27,865 nucleotides of DNA from an uncultured Muribaculaceae bacterium (GTDB lineage: Bacteria > Bacteroidota > Bacteroidia > Bacteroidales > Muribaculaceae). Positions 7,162 through 14,088 of this stretch are shown here, piece by piece. The stretch is taken from contig CAJUFH010000041.1 in assembly GCA_910585755.1 (NCBI GenBank), positions 1 to 27,865 on the forward strand, written 5' to 3'. Position 1 is the first letter of the stretch; every line of letters starts with the position of its first letter. The position numbers and the translations under genes are program-made. The notes under the pieces were generated by a model. The model was given only the letters and a program-made list of their open reading frames with translations. It was not told where the DNA came from and made no database searches.

Positions 7162-9006
7162 ATGTGCGGAATAGTAGGATATATAGGCACCCGTACCGCC
7201 TATGACGTGCTCGTCAAGGGTTTGCACCGTCTCGAATACCGAGGCTACGACAGCGCCGGGGTAGCGATGATTTCCCCCGAGGGAAAACTCAACGTCTACA
7301 AGACCCAGGGCAAGGTCGAAGACCTCGAACGTTTCTGCGACAGCAAGGACACCGCCGGAACCATCGGCATCGCCCACACCCGCTGGGCAACCCACGGCGA
7401 ACCCAACGACATCAACGCCCACCCGCATATGGCCCCCGGCGGCCGCATCGCCCTGGTCCATAACGGCACAATCGAGAACTACGGCGTACTCCGCGAGGCC
7501 CTCGAGCGCGAAGGCCGCGTGTTCCGCAGCGAGACCGACACCGAGGTGCTCGTCCAACTGATTGAATATATCAAGGAGACCAGCGGATGCTCGACCCTCG
7601 ACGCCGTGCGCGAGGCGCTCCGAGAAGTCGTCGGTGCTTACGCCATCGCCGTTGTCGACCTCGACAACCCCGGGACCCTCATCGGCGCCCGCAAGAGCTC
7701 CCCCCTCGTAATCGGCCTCGGCGAGGAGGAGACTTTTCTCGCTTCCGACGCGACCCCCATCGTCGAGTACACCGACAAGGTCGTCTATCTCAACGACGAC
7801 GAAATCGCGATTATCTCCCGCAGCGAGCCGCTGAAAATAATCACCACCGACAACCAGCCCTCGCAGATTGACATCAAGACGCTCCGCATGTCGGTCAGCG
7901 AGCTTGAAAAGGGGGGCTACCCCCACTTCATGCTCAAGGAAATCTTCGAACAGCCCCGCACAATCAACGACTGCGTGCGCGGCCGAATCGGCAACTCCGG
8001 CTCGCAGGTGACGCTCTCCGGGGTAATCGAGAACAAGGATAAGTTCCTCAACGCCCGCCGGATTGTCATCGTGGCGTGCGGCACCTCCTGGCACGCCGGC
8101 CTGATCGGCAAGCGCCTCCTCCAGGAAATCGGGCGCATACCCGTCGAAGTGGAGTACGCCAGCGAGTTCCGTTACAGCAACCCGATTCTCGACGAGCGCG
8201 ACATAGTAATCGCCATATCCCAGTCGGGAGAGACCGCCGACACCCTGGCCGCGATACAGATGGCGAAGGAGCGCGGGGCGTTCGTCTACGGCGTCTGCAA
8301 CGTCGTCGGCTCCTCCATTGCCCGCGCCACCGACAGCGGCACCTACATCCACGTCGGCCCCGAAATCGGGGTCGCCTCCACGAAGGCTTTCACCGGCCAG
8401 GTGACCGTCCTCGCGATGCTTGCCCTGGCTGTCGGCTCCATAAAGGGCACGATCGACAAACAGGTGAAGGCCGACGTCGTAAAGGGGCTGCGCAACCTCC
8501 CGTCGCTGATTACCAAGACCCTGAAACTCAACGACCAGATCGAGCGGCTGTCGGCCACCTACACCTATGCCAAGAACTTCCTCTACCTCGGACGCGGCTA
8601 CAACTTCCCCGCAGCCCTCGAAGGAGCGCTGAAGCTCAAGGAAATCAGCTATATCCACGCCGAGGGGTATCCCGCCGCCGAGATGAAGCACGGCCCGATC
8701 GCCCTGATTGACCGCGAGCTCCCGACCGTCGTAATCGCCCCGGATGACGAGATGCACGAGAAAATCATCTCAAACATCCAGCAGGTAAAAGCCCGCGGAG
8801 GAAGCGTCATCGCGGTGATTACCAAGGGGGACGAGACAATCCGCGAAATAGCCGACCATGTCCTCGAGATTCCCCAGGTCCCCGAATGTCTCTCTGCGAT
8901 CATAACCTCCATCCCCCTGCAGCTCCTGGCCTACCACATCGCCATCAAGAAGGGGTGCGACGTCGACATGCCGCGCAACCTGGCCAAGTCCGTCACTGTT
9001 GAATAA
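7162..9006 (+). CDS. glmS: Glutamine--fructose-6-phosphate aminotransferase (isomerizing)
   Basis: Makes glucosamine-6-phosphate from fructose-6-phosphate and glutamine, the entry step to UDP-GlcNAc for peptidoglycan and LPS; cytosolic. The 614 residues match the family length. The N-terminal glutaminase domain starts MCGIVGYIG, with Cys2 becoming the nucleophile after Met removal, and contains HTRWATHGEP and HNGTIENY. Two SIS sugar-isomerase domains follow (for example ACGTSWHAGL, SQSGETADTLAA, STKAFTGQ). The isomerase residues are visible in KLKEISYIHAEGYPAAEMKHGP, and the C-terminus PRNLAKSVTVE carries the catalytic lysine. It is separated from lepA by only 45 bases, which contain a possible promoter. 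Confidence 0.98.
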   Translation: MCGIVGYIGTRTAYDVLVKGLHRLEYRGYDSAGVAMISPEGKLNVYKTQGKVEDLERFCDSKDTAGTIGIAHTRWATHGEPNDINAHPHMAPGGRIALVHNGTIENYGVLREALEREGRVFRSETDTEVLVQLIEYIKETSGCSTLDAVREALREVVGAYAIAVVDLDNPGTLIGARKSSPLVIGLGEEETFLASDATPIVEYTDKVVYLNDDEIAIISRSEPLKIITTDNQPSQIDIKTLRMSVSELEKGGYPHFMLKEIFEQPRTINDCVRGRIGNSGSQVTLSGVIENKDKFLNARRIVIVACGTSWHAGLIGKRLLQEIGRIPVEVEYASEFRYSNPILDERDIVIAISQSGETADTLAAIQMAKERGAFVYGVCNVVGSSIARATDSGTYIHVGPEIGVASTKAFTGQVTVLAMLALAVGSIKGTIDKQVKADVVKGLRNLPSLITKTLKLNDQIERLSATYTYAKNFLYLGRGYNFPAALEGALKLKEISYIHAEGYPAAEMKHGPIALIDRELPTVVIAPDDEMHEKIISNIQQVKARGGSVIAVITKGDETIREIADHVLEIPQVPECLSAIITSIPLQLLAYHIAIKKGCDVDMPRNLAKSVTVE

Positions 9007-9029
9007 TCGGAGGATATTTCGTATCTTCG
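8998..9029 (+). promoter_or_regulatory. Putative lepA promoter overlapping the glmS 3' end
   Basis: GTTG (8998-9001), 20-base spacer, TATCTTCG (9022-9029): both boxes are one base from the Bacteroidetes consensus TTTG / TAnnTTTG and correctly spaced. The leader would be about 15-25 bases. Read-through from glmS is also possible because no terminator lies between the genes. Confidence 0.45.
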
Positions 9030-9051
9030 CGGATTATATAGCCCACAACGA

Positions 9052-10836
9052 ATGAAGAATATCAGGAATTTCTGCATCATAGCCCACATCGACCACGGTA
9101 AGAGCACCCTGGCCGACCGTCTGCTCGAATATACCAACACCGTGGCCGGGAAGGACCTCCAGGCCCAGGTACTCGACGACATGGACCTCGAAAGGGAGCG
9201 CGGCATCACAATCAAGAGCCACGCCATCCAGATGGACTACACGCAGGACGGGACGAAATACGCCCTGAACCTGATTGACACTCCGGGGCACGTCGACTTC
9301 TCCTACGAGGTCTCCCGCTCAATCGCCGCCTGCGAGGGCGCGCTCCTCATCGTCGACGCCACCCAGGGAATCCAGGCCCAGACAATCTCCAACCTCTATA
9401 TGGCGATTGACTCCGACCTGGAAATAATCCCCGTAATCAACAAGGTAGACCTCGAAAGCGCCAAGCCCGACGAGGTGGAGGACCAGATTGTCGACCTCCT
9501 CGGCTGCTCACGCGACGAGATTATCCGCGCCAGCGGAAAGACCGGCGAAGGGGTCCCGGAAATCCTCCGCGCCATCATCGAACGCGTGCCCGCTCCCGTA
9601 GGGGATCCCGAGGCACCGCTCCAGGCCCTGATTTTCGACTCCGTGTTCAACCCCTTCCGCGGAATCATCGCCTACTTCAAAATCGAGAACGGCACGATTT
9701 CCAAGGACGACTTCGTGAAGTTCGTGGCTACCGGCAAGGAGTACCACGCCGACGAAGTCGGAATCCTCAAGCTCGACCTCCAGCCCTGCAAGACCCTCTC
9801 GGCCGGAAACGTGGGCTATATCATCTCCGGCATCAAGAGCTCCAAGGAAGTAAAGGTCGGCGACACAATCACCCATGTCGACCGCCCCGCCCCAGCGATC
9901 GCAGGATTCGAGGAGGTGAAGCCGATGGTGTTCGCCGGAGTCTACCCTATCGAGGCGGAGGATTTCGAGAACCTTCGCTCCTCGCTTGAGAAACTGCAGC
10001 TCAACGACGCGTCGCTGACCTTCCAGCCGGAGTCATCCATGGCCCTCGGCTTCGGTTTCCGGTGCGGCTTCCTCGGACTGCTCCATATGGAAATCATCCA
10101 GGAACGCCTCAGCCGCGAGTTCAACATGGAGGTGATTACGACCGTCCCCAACGTTTCCTACAAAGTCTACGACAAGAAAGGGAACGAGACCGAGGTCCAC
10201 AACCCCTCCGGCCTCCCCGACGTCACCCTGATTGACCATATCGAGGAACCCTACATCCGCTCCTCCATCATCACCACGACCGACTTCATCGGCCCGATCA
10301 TGACCCTCTGCCTCGGAAAGCGCGGCGAGCTGATAAAGCAGGAGTTCATCTCCGGCAACCGCGTGGAGCTGACGTTCGACATCCCCCTGGGGGAAATAGT
10401 CATAGACTTCTACGACAAGCTGAAATCCATCTCCAAGGGTTACGCGTCGTTTGACTACCACCTCCACGATTTCCGCCCCTCGAAGCTCGTAAAGCTCGAC
10501 GTGCTGCTCAACGGAGAGAGCGTCGACGCCCTTTCGACCCTCACCCATGCCGACAACGCCGTGCAGTTCGGCCGCCGGATGTGCGAGAAGCTCAAAGAGC
10601 TGATTCCCCGCCACCAGTTCGACATCGCGGTGCAGGCCGCCATCGGCGCCAAGATTATCGCCCGCGAGACAATCAAGGCGGTTCGCAAGGACGTTACCGC
10701 GAAATGCTACGGCGGCGACGTTTCCCGAAAGCGCAAGCTCCTCGAGAAGCAGAAAGCCGGCAAGAAGCGAATGAAGCAGATCGGCTCCGTCCAGGTACCG
10801 CAGAAAGCGTTCCTGGCGGTACTCAAGCTGGATTAA
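9052..10836 (+). CDS. lepA: Elongation factor 4 (LepA), ribosome back-translocating GTPase
   Basis: Translational GTPase that acts on the ribosome and is implicated in back-translocation and 30S biogenesis. The 594 residues are the usual length. GTPase motifs: G1 AHIDHGKSTLADRLLE (about residues 10-25), G2 RGITIKSHAI, G3 DTPGHVDFSYEV and G4 NKVDL. EF-G-like domains II, III and V follow, including FRCGFLGLLHMEI. The LepA-specific C-terminal domain is present (YGGDVSRKRKLLEKQKAGKKRMKQIGSVQVPQKAF), which separates it from EF-G and BipA. The start at 9052 gives the typical MKNIRNFCIIAHIDHGKST opening. There is no gene on either strand for about 750 bases after it. Confidence 0.98.
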   Translation: MKNIRNFCIIAHIDHGKSTLADRLLEYTNTVAGKDLQAQVLDDMDLERERGITIKSHAIQMDYTQDGTKYALNLIDTPGHVDFSYEVSRSIAACEGALLIVDATQGIQAQTISNLYMAIDSDLEIIPVINKVDLESAKPDEVEDQIVDLLGCSRDEIIRASGKTGEGVPEILRAIIERVPAPVGDPEAPLQALIFDSVFNPFRGIIAYFKIENGTISKDDFVKFVATGKEYHADEVGILKLDLQPCKTLSAGNVGYIISGIKSSKEVKVGDTITHVDRPAPAIAGFEEVKPMVFAGVYPIEAEDFENLRSSLEKLQLNDASLTFQPESSMALGFGFRCGFLGLLHMEIIQERLSREFNMEVITTVPNVSYKVYDKKGNETEVHNPSGLPDVTLIDHIEEPYIRSSIITTTDFIGPIMTLCLGKRGELIKQEFISGNRVELTFDIPLGEIVIDFYDKLKSISKGYASFDYHLHDFRPSKLVKLDVLLNGESVDALSTLTHADNAVQFGRRMCEKLKELIPRHQFDIAVQAAIGAKIIARETIKAVRKDVTAKCYGGDVSRKRKLLEKQKAGKKRMKQIGSVQVPQKAFLAVLKLD

Positions 10837-10868
10837 GACAGGAGCGCTAATTAATCTCGAATTTATTT

Positions 10869-10915
10869 AAGCTCGCCTTACGGCTCGCCACTGTGGCGAG
10901 CCGTAAGGCGAGCTT
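10869..10915. repeat. Perfect 47-bp palindrome downstream of lepA
   Basis: Two 23-base arms (10869-10891 and 10893-10915) are exact reverse complements around a single T. The right arm contains a 21-base core, GTGGCGAGCC...GGCGAGC, that recurs at 23361-23381. The palindrome begins 32 bases after the lepA stop and is followed by a pyrimidine-rich run, so it may terminate lepA transcription although a clean T-run is lacking. In form it resembles REP/BIME-like dispersed extragenic palindromes. Confidence 0.85.
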
Positions 10916-11018
10916 CCCTCTTTCTCTCCCGGCCCTTCTCCCAGTCTTCCCGCCCCTCCCAGTCTTCCCATCCCTCTCAGTCTTCCCATCCCTCTCAAAT
11001 ATCCCTCCCTTCCCGCGA
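10914..11018. repeat. Polypyrimidine tract with three 18-bp tandem repeats
   Basis: About 100 bases of nearly pure C/T on the plus strand. Within it, three consecutive 18-base units of the form CAGTCTTCCCATCCCTCT lie at 10942-10959 (diverged), 10960-10977 and 10978-10995; the last two are identical. A minus-strand open frame crossing this tract gives a low-complexity Lys/Gly/Arg-rich peptide and is not credible as a gene. Confidence 0.8.
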
Positions 11019-11020
11019 AA

Positions 11021-11042
11021 CCTTTTTTTGGTTAAAAAAAGG
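11021..11042. repeat. A/T-rich inverted repeat, possible bidirectional terminator
   Basis: CCTTTTTTT (11021-11029) and AAAAAAAGG (11034-11042) are perfect inverted arms around GGTT. The plus-strand transcript would form a weak A-U hairpin with two G-C pairs at its base. It may mark the end of lepA read-through or of antisense transcription. Confidence 0.4.
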
Positions 11043-11118
11043 CGCCGGTGTCGCCAGAAGGGCCACATAAAGGGATGAGTTAAAAAACGTTAATTATATA
11101 AAATTTGATTCCCGAATG

Positions 11119-11150
11119 TTTGGCGGTTTGGAATCGTTGTAGTAATTTTG
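11119..11150 (+). promoter_or_regulatory. Promoter of the fimbria-like operon
   Basis: TTTG (11119-11122), a 20-base spacer and TAATTTTG (11143-11150) match both boxes of the Bacteroidetes sigma-ABfr promoter exactly. Transcription would begin near 11157, leaving a leader of about 430 bases before the first gene at 11593. It is the best promoter in the gap and points at the surface-protein cluster. Confidence 0.7.
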
Positions 11151-11156
11151 TGGAGA

Positions 11157-11592
11157 AAATGACAACAAAGTTGTAATAAATACCACTTTGTTAAAGCGCT
11201 GAGGCGCTCGCCCCCCAAAGTCCCCTCACGGAACCCAACCCGGCCGGGGAATCCTCTCTCGTTCGACCGCGTGTCCTACCTACCTTCCACTCAGCTTTTC
11301 CGCACTGTTCCACCTCTCTCGCACTCGCAATTATTAACCAGGTATCTTTCCACGTTAAACCTCCTCTTTTTAAAGAAAGCCTCTTAACCAATACCTGTTT
11401 TCCGCGTTTCCCCAACCAATCTTCCATCACTTCCTGCCGGCGGGAAGCCGCTATTCCAGCACACCGGAATCATTATACAATCGACATTATAGCCAAAGGC
11501 GCCATTTAACAGCCGCAGGCCCCCCATACCATATACAAGACACAGTAATCCACCCCCCTCATTCTCTCTCCGCATACTCCTTACATTAAGAT
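11157..11592 (+). other. Long pyrimidine-rich leader of the fimbria-like operon
   Basis: About 430 bases with no convincing coding frame. Near its 5' end are two small hairpins, ACAAC-AAA-GTTGT and AGCGC-TGAG-GCGCT (11195-11208). Most of the rest is C/T-rich on the plus strand, with a distant complementary pair CAGGTAT / ATACCTG around 11340 and 11395. Such a leader could host post-transcriptional control, or it could be a decayed spacer; no known riboswitch fold is recognised. Confidence 0.4.
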
Positions 11593-12885
11593 ATGACCCG
11601 TTCCACTGCTTTTCTGAAACAGATTGCCGGAGGCTGGCGTTCGACGCTGGCGGCGCTCGTGCTTTGCGTGGCGGGCGGAATGGGCGTCGCCGCCAGGGCC
11701 GACGAGATAATCCGCACGGAAATCTCCGTTGAGTTCCCGATCAACGAGTGGCACGTCAAACCTGACTTTTCCGAAAACTCCCGCAACCTCAAGGCAATCA
11801 CCGACCTCCTGGAGGCCGTGAAGGCCGACTCCATGCTGGTGGTCGACGAGCTGTCGTTCTACGGGGCGGCGTCGCCCGACGGCGGCAACCGCATCAACAA
11901 CCCCCTTTCCGAAAAACGAATGAACTCGCTGAGGAAGTGGGTGATGGAGCGTTCCGACCTCCCAGACAGCATCGTCACCTCCCGCCGCAGCGAGGTACCC
12001 TGGAACACATTCCGCAAGATGCTCTCCGAGAGCGACTGGGAATGGGCCGGGCGCGTCCTCGAAGTAATCAACGAGGGGGACGACAACAACTCCGCGACCG
12101 TCAACCGCCGCCTGCTCAACCTCCGCTACATGGACGCCGGGCGCGTATGGCGAAAGCTCTGCCGCGACTATTTCCCGCGGCTGCGCATGGCCTACGTCGT
12201 CTTCGTCAGCGTACGCCGGGTTGTCCCCGAGCCGGAGCCTCCCGTCGAGGAGCTGCCCGCCCCGGAGCCGGAAGCGGTAGAGGAAATTGTTCCGCCGGCG
12301 GAACAAGAAGCGGCGCCAGCCGCTTCTGATGAGCCTCAGGAGCCTGAGCAGCCCGCTTGCGGCCGCGAATGGTATCTGCGCACCAACATCCCCGCCTGGG
12401 GCATGGCGATGGGCAACCTCTCCGGCGAATACCGCTTCGCGTGCCGCTGGTCGGTAGGGCTATCCCTCTACTATTCCGCCTGGAACTACGGCAAGGTAAC
12501 CCGCAAGTTCCGCACCTTCAGCTTCCGGCCGGAAGCCCGCTACTATTTCCGCGACGGAGGCAACGGCCTCTTCCTCGAAGGGCACCTGGCCATGACGGCC
12601 TTCAACTTCGCCTTCACCGGCGGCAAATACCGCTACCAGGACCGCGGGGGCAAACACCCGGCCCTCGGCGGAGGCATCGGCATCGGCTACCGCCTCCCCC
12701 TGAGCCGCGACGGGCGCTGGCGCGCCGAGGCCGCGGTAGGGGCCGGAGTCTACCATCTCGACTACGACAAGTACCTCAACCGCGACAACGGCCCCTGGGC
12801 CGGGCGCGAGAAGCGCACATACGTCGGCCTGGACTACGCGTCGCTGTCGGTAGTGTTCACCTTTAACGCCGGAGGAGGGAGGTAA
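11593..12885 (+). CDS. DUF3575-type outer-membrane protein of a fimbrial locus
   Basis: 430 residues. The N-terminal signal peptide (hydrophobic STLAALVLCVAGGMGVA, likely cut after AARA) sends it to the envelope. About residues 35-200 contain an OmpA-like segment (VVDELSFYGAASPDGG...LSEKRMNSLRKWV, the ASPDGG...LSxxR pattern). A Pro/Glu/Ala-rich linker follows (about 213-255). The final 175 residues have alternating aromatic/hydrophobic strands of a small beta-barrel (YLRTNIPAWGMAMGNLSGEYRF ... YVGLDYASLSVVFTF), as in DUF3575 proteins. In Bacteroidales such proteins commonly sit first in fimbrillin-type operons, and here a FimB/Mfa2-like lipoprotein follows after 5 bases. Role inferred: outer-membrane or periplasmic accessory protein linking the surface structure to the cell wall. 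The family assignment is from memory of pattern, not a search. Confidence 0.75.
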   Translation: MTRSTAFLKQIAGGWRSTLAALVLCVAGGMGVAARADEIIRTEISVEFPINEWHVKPDFSENSRNLKAITDLLEAVKADSMLVVDELSFYGAASPDGGNRINNPLSEKRMNSLRKWVMERSDLPDSIVTSRRSEVPWNTFRKMLSESDWEWAGRVLEVINEGDDNNSATVNRRLLNLRYMDAGRVWRKLCRDYFPRLRMAYVVFVSVRRVVPEPEPPVEELPAPEPEAVEEIVPPAEQEAAPAASDEPQEPEQPACGREWYLRTNIPAWGMAMGNLSGEYRFACRWSVGLSLYYSAWNYGKVTRKFRTFSFRPEARYYFRDGGNGLFLEGHLAMTAFNFAFTGGKYRYQDRGGKHPALGGGIGIGYRLPLSRDGRWRAEAAVGAGVYHLDYDKYLNRDNGPWAGREKRTYVGLDYASLSVVFTFNAGGGR

Positions 12886-12890
12886 GCGCC

Positions 12891-14045
12891 ATGAGAAAGA
12901 CACTTGCATCAATCCTTAATACCGCGCTCCAGCCGCTTGCCGCGGCCCTGGCGTGCTGTGCGGCGTTGCTGCTCGGCGGATGCGACGTCCACGAGTTCCC
13001 CTCCGAGGAGCCGAAGGCCCCCGAAATAATCGGGCGCTTCATGCTCCACCTGCGCTACGACACAAACATGCCCCTCCACAAGGAAATCGAGTACGAGAAC
13101 GGCACCACCGTCGACGCGACCTCGAAGAAACCATCCCGCGACCCGAACTCGTTCCTCGTGCGTCACATTATTAATGTGTACCCCGCGGTCCGCTCCGGCG
13201 AATACTCCCGCTCCAGCCAGATTACCGTCGAGCGCCACCACCCCGTAACCGAGACCCTCGACGCGGACATCGAGTTCGACCTCCCGCAGGGCGACTACCG
13301 CATCCTCGTCTGGACCGACTACATCGGCGACGGCGCTCCCGGAGGATTCTTCCACGATGCCTCGGACTTCAACGAGATCATCTACGCCGGCAAGGAGACA
13401 TACATCGGCGACACCGACTTCCGAGACGCCTTCCGCGGCCAGACCGACGTCATCGTCGACTACGGCCCGGACTACAATCCCAACCGAGCCGAGGAGATAG
13501 TCGTTGAGACCACGGTCGACATGGTGCGACCCTTGGCGAAATACCGCTTTATAACGACCGACCTCGGGAAGTTCATCGACCAGCAAGTCCAGTCGAAGCT
13601 CCTCGAGATGCAGAAGCAGGGGCTGGCCCTCCCCGAGGCGGAAGAGTCGCGCGACCCCTCGCGCTACGTCGACCTCTCGCAGTACCGCGTCCGCTTCCGC
13701 TACCCGCAGTACATGCCCTGCTCCTTCAACATGTTCACCAACCGCCCGGCCGACTCCTGGACCGGTATGAGCTACGACGCCGAAATCCGGCAGATGTCGG
13801 CCAAAGAGGCTGAAATCGGTTTCGACTACGTGTTTGTCAACGGCGTGGAGTCGTCGGTGGCCGTCGCGGTCGACGTGCTTGACAAAGACGGCAAGCTGAT
13901 AGGCTCGGTCCCGACGGTCAACGTCCCCCTCAAACGCTCCAAGCTGACTGAGGTGCGCGGCGAGTTCCTGACCACAAAGGCGGGAGGCTCCGTGGGCATC
14001 GACCCCGGCTATGCCGGACCCGACTACAACATCTTCATTCCCTGA
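12891..14045 (+). CDS. FimB/Mfa2-like fimbrial anchor lipoprotein
   Basis: 384 residues with a lipoprotein signal peptide ending LLLGGC (lipidated Cys31), then DVHEFPSEEP. The body has the FimB/Mfa2 (DUF1812-like) layout: an early strand FMLHLRYDTNMPLHKEI, the domain-opening DIEFDLPQGDYRILVWTDYIGDG, a second domain from about residue 195 (RPLAKYRFITTDLGKFI), and a late strand set (AVAVDVLDKDGKLIGSVPTVNVPLKRSKLTEVRGEFL). In type V pili this class caps or anchors the fibre base and limits its length. It begins 5 bases after the DUF3575 gene and precedes four fimbrillin-like lipoproteins, which fits an anchor role. The start at 12891 gives a proper n-region (MRKTLAS). Confidence 0.75.
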   Translation: MRKTLASILNTALQPLAAALACCAALLLGGCDVHEFPSEEPKAPEIIGRFMLHLRYDTNMPLHKEIEYENGTTVDATSKKPSRDPNSFLVRHIINVYPAVRSGEYSRSSQITVERHHPVTETLDADIEFDLPQGDYRILVWTDYIGDGAPGGFFHDASDFNEIIYAGKETYIGDTDFRDAFRGQTDVIVDYGPDYNPNRAEEIVVETTVDMVRPLAKYRFITTDLGKFIDQQVQSKLLEMQKQGLALPEAEESRDPSRYVDLSQYRVRFRYPQYMPCSFNMFTNRPADSWTGMSYDAEIRQMSAKEAEIGFDYVFVNGVESSVAVAVDVLDKDGKLIGSVPTVNVPLKRSKLTEVRGEFLTTKAGGSVGIDPGYAGPDYNIFIP

Positions 14046-14088
14046 ATGATATATTAATTTCATATTCAATACCAAAACCAACCAACCT

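Noticed and set aside
10847..11068. 73-residue minus-strand frame with Lys/Gly/Arg repeats after lepA
   Set aside because: It is produced by the palindrome plus the 18-bp tandem repeats; it is low complexity and has no family resemblance.
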